Shown piece by piece: positions 5,353 through 5,683 of a stretch of 5,683 bases of DNA; position 1 is the stretch's first letter, and every line of letters starts with the position of its first letter. The translations under genes and the position numbers were made by a program. Location: positions 1 through 5,683 of the forward strand of contig URYU01000114.1 in assembly GCA_900552155.1 (NCBI GenBank), in the 5' to 3' direction. Source of the stretch: an uncultured Collinsella sp. (GTDB taxonomy: Bacteria > Actinomycetota > Coriobacteriia > Coriobacteriales > Coriobacteriaceae). The notes under the pieces are model-generated. The model was not told the origin of the DNA. It was given only the letters and a program-made list of their open reading frames with translations, and ran no database searches.

Positions 5353-5683
5353 CTGTTTTAGCCTGTGAGCTGGTGGCGGCCAGGATCGGGGTTGAGGTGC
5401 CCGCATGTCGTCATTTCTACTGATGCGAAGGAGGAGTGGAGAAATCTCCCGGCAGAATGGGGCTGGCAGCTGGGGCGGCCGGGAATGGGATCGGGGCATG
5501 CTTTCCCGTATTCCTAGAGGGGCCTGTGGCTATGAGGGTTGTGGCAGGCGCCTTAAATAGATGGCGCCGGTTTGTATAAAACTGGGGTAGTGACCCGGTG
5601 GGCTGTGAAAACCATACAACCGCCCTGCGGGCGTCGGAAATGCACCCCTTTTGGTGGCTGGCGCCACCACCTTCCCCCCGGCG
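5353..5683. other. Gene-free, hairpin-rich GC-rich region
   Basis: I find no credible coding frame on either strand here: no Shine-Dalgarno-plus-start frame of useful length and no recognisable protein motif. No tRNA cloverleaf was recognised. It holds a run of short stems: GGAG/CTCC at 5438-5449, GGCGCC/GGCGCC at 5547-5568 around TTAAATAGAT, CCGGTTT/AAACTGG at 5567-5585 with one G-U pair, CGCCC/GGGCG at 5621-5633, and TGGTGGC/GCCACCA at 5652-5669. The second and third share two bases. Such a chain resembles intergenic dispersed repeats, but no named family can be assigned from the sequence alone. Confidence 0.6.
5399..5450. repeat. Segment resembling a dispersed intergenic repeat
   Basis: On the minus strand it reads GGGAGATTTCTCCACTCC, a short variable part, then AGAAATGACGACATGCGGGC. 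The pattern GAGATTTCTCCACT...GAAATGAC recalls a kind of dispersed repeat I associate with intergenic DNA of gut Firmicutes; this is recollection, not a match. Inverted arms ATTTCT (5413-5418) and AGAAAT (5440-5445) could form a hairpin that competes with GGAG/CTCC at 5438-5449. Only one copy is visible in the window. Confidence 0.4.

Noticed and set aside
1..5683. CRISPR array, insertion sequence or attachment site
   Set aside because: No regularly spaced direct repeats, transposase, or flanking duplications were seen; the only recombinase is the chromosomal Xer type in its usual neighbourhood.

Overview
The window reads as a housekeeping translation and replication neighbourhood. In order, all on the + strand: the 3' part of trmFO (tRNA m5U54 methyltransferase), a broken XerC/XerD-type tyrosine recombinase gene, rpsB (ribosomal protein S2), tsf (EF-Ts), pyrH (UMP kinase), frr (ribosome recycling factor), then about 330 bases without a recognisable gene. 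From position 1 to about 4.2 kb the composition is GC-rich. Glutamate in rpsB and tsf is always GAG and lysine almost always AAG. Together with the trmFO-xer-rpsB-tsf-pyrH order, this suggests a Coriobacteriia actinobacterium, most likely Collinsella or a relative. This is a judgement from memory, not from a database match.

From about 4.22 kb, inside pyrH, the codon use changes abruptly. Every glutamate codon in the rest of pyrH and all 20 in frr are GAA, AAA lysine becomes common, and the GC content drops. The 3' part looks like a different genome, probably a Negativicutes firmicute of the Dialister/Megasphaera kind. The switch lies at a highly conserved pyrH motif, where two genomes could share a short identical word. 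A chimeric metagenome contig is therefore the simplest explanation; homologous replacement is the alternative.

Layout: 1-1079 trmFO without its N-terminus; 1073-1996 xer pseudogene or damaged gene, with no ordinary start codon and an in-frame TAG just before the catalytic tyrosine; 1997-2215 spacer with a good extended -10 promoter, a short 5' hairpin and the rpsB ribosome-binding site; 2216-3859 rpsB-tsf operon, closed by a strong intrinsic terminator at 3883-3917; 3918-3978 a second small hairpin, the pyrH promoter and a perfect Shine-Dalgarno facing a destroyed start codon; 3979-4700 pyrH; 4703-5260 frr; 5312-5352 two overlapping, mutually exclusive perfect hairpins; 5353-5683 GC-rich, hairpin-rich sequence without a gene, including a segment resembling a dispersed intergenic repeat.

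Together the intact genes serve translation (S2 in the 30S subunit, EF-Ts recycling EF-Tu, RRF splitting post-termination ribosomes, TrmFO modifying the tRNA T-loop), with PyrH supplying UDP. I see no convincing new defence or mobile system. The points worth a second look are the composition break in pyrH, the lesions at gene boundaries in the Collinsella-like part, and the switch-like hairpin pair after frr.
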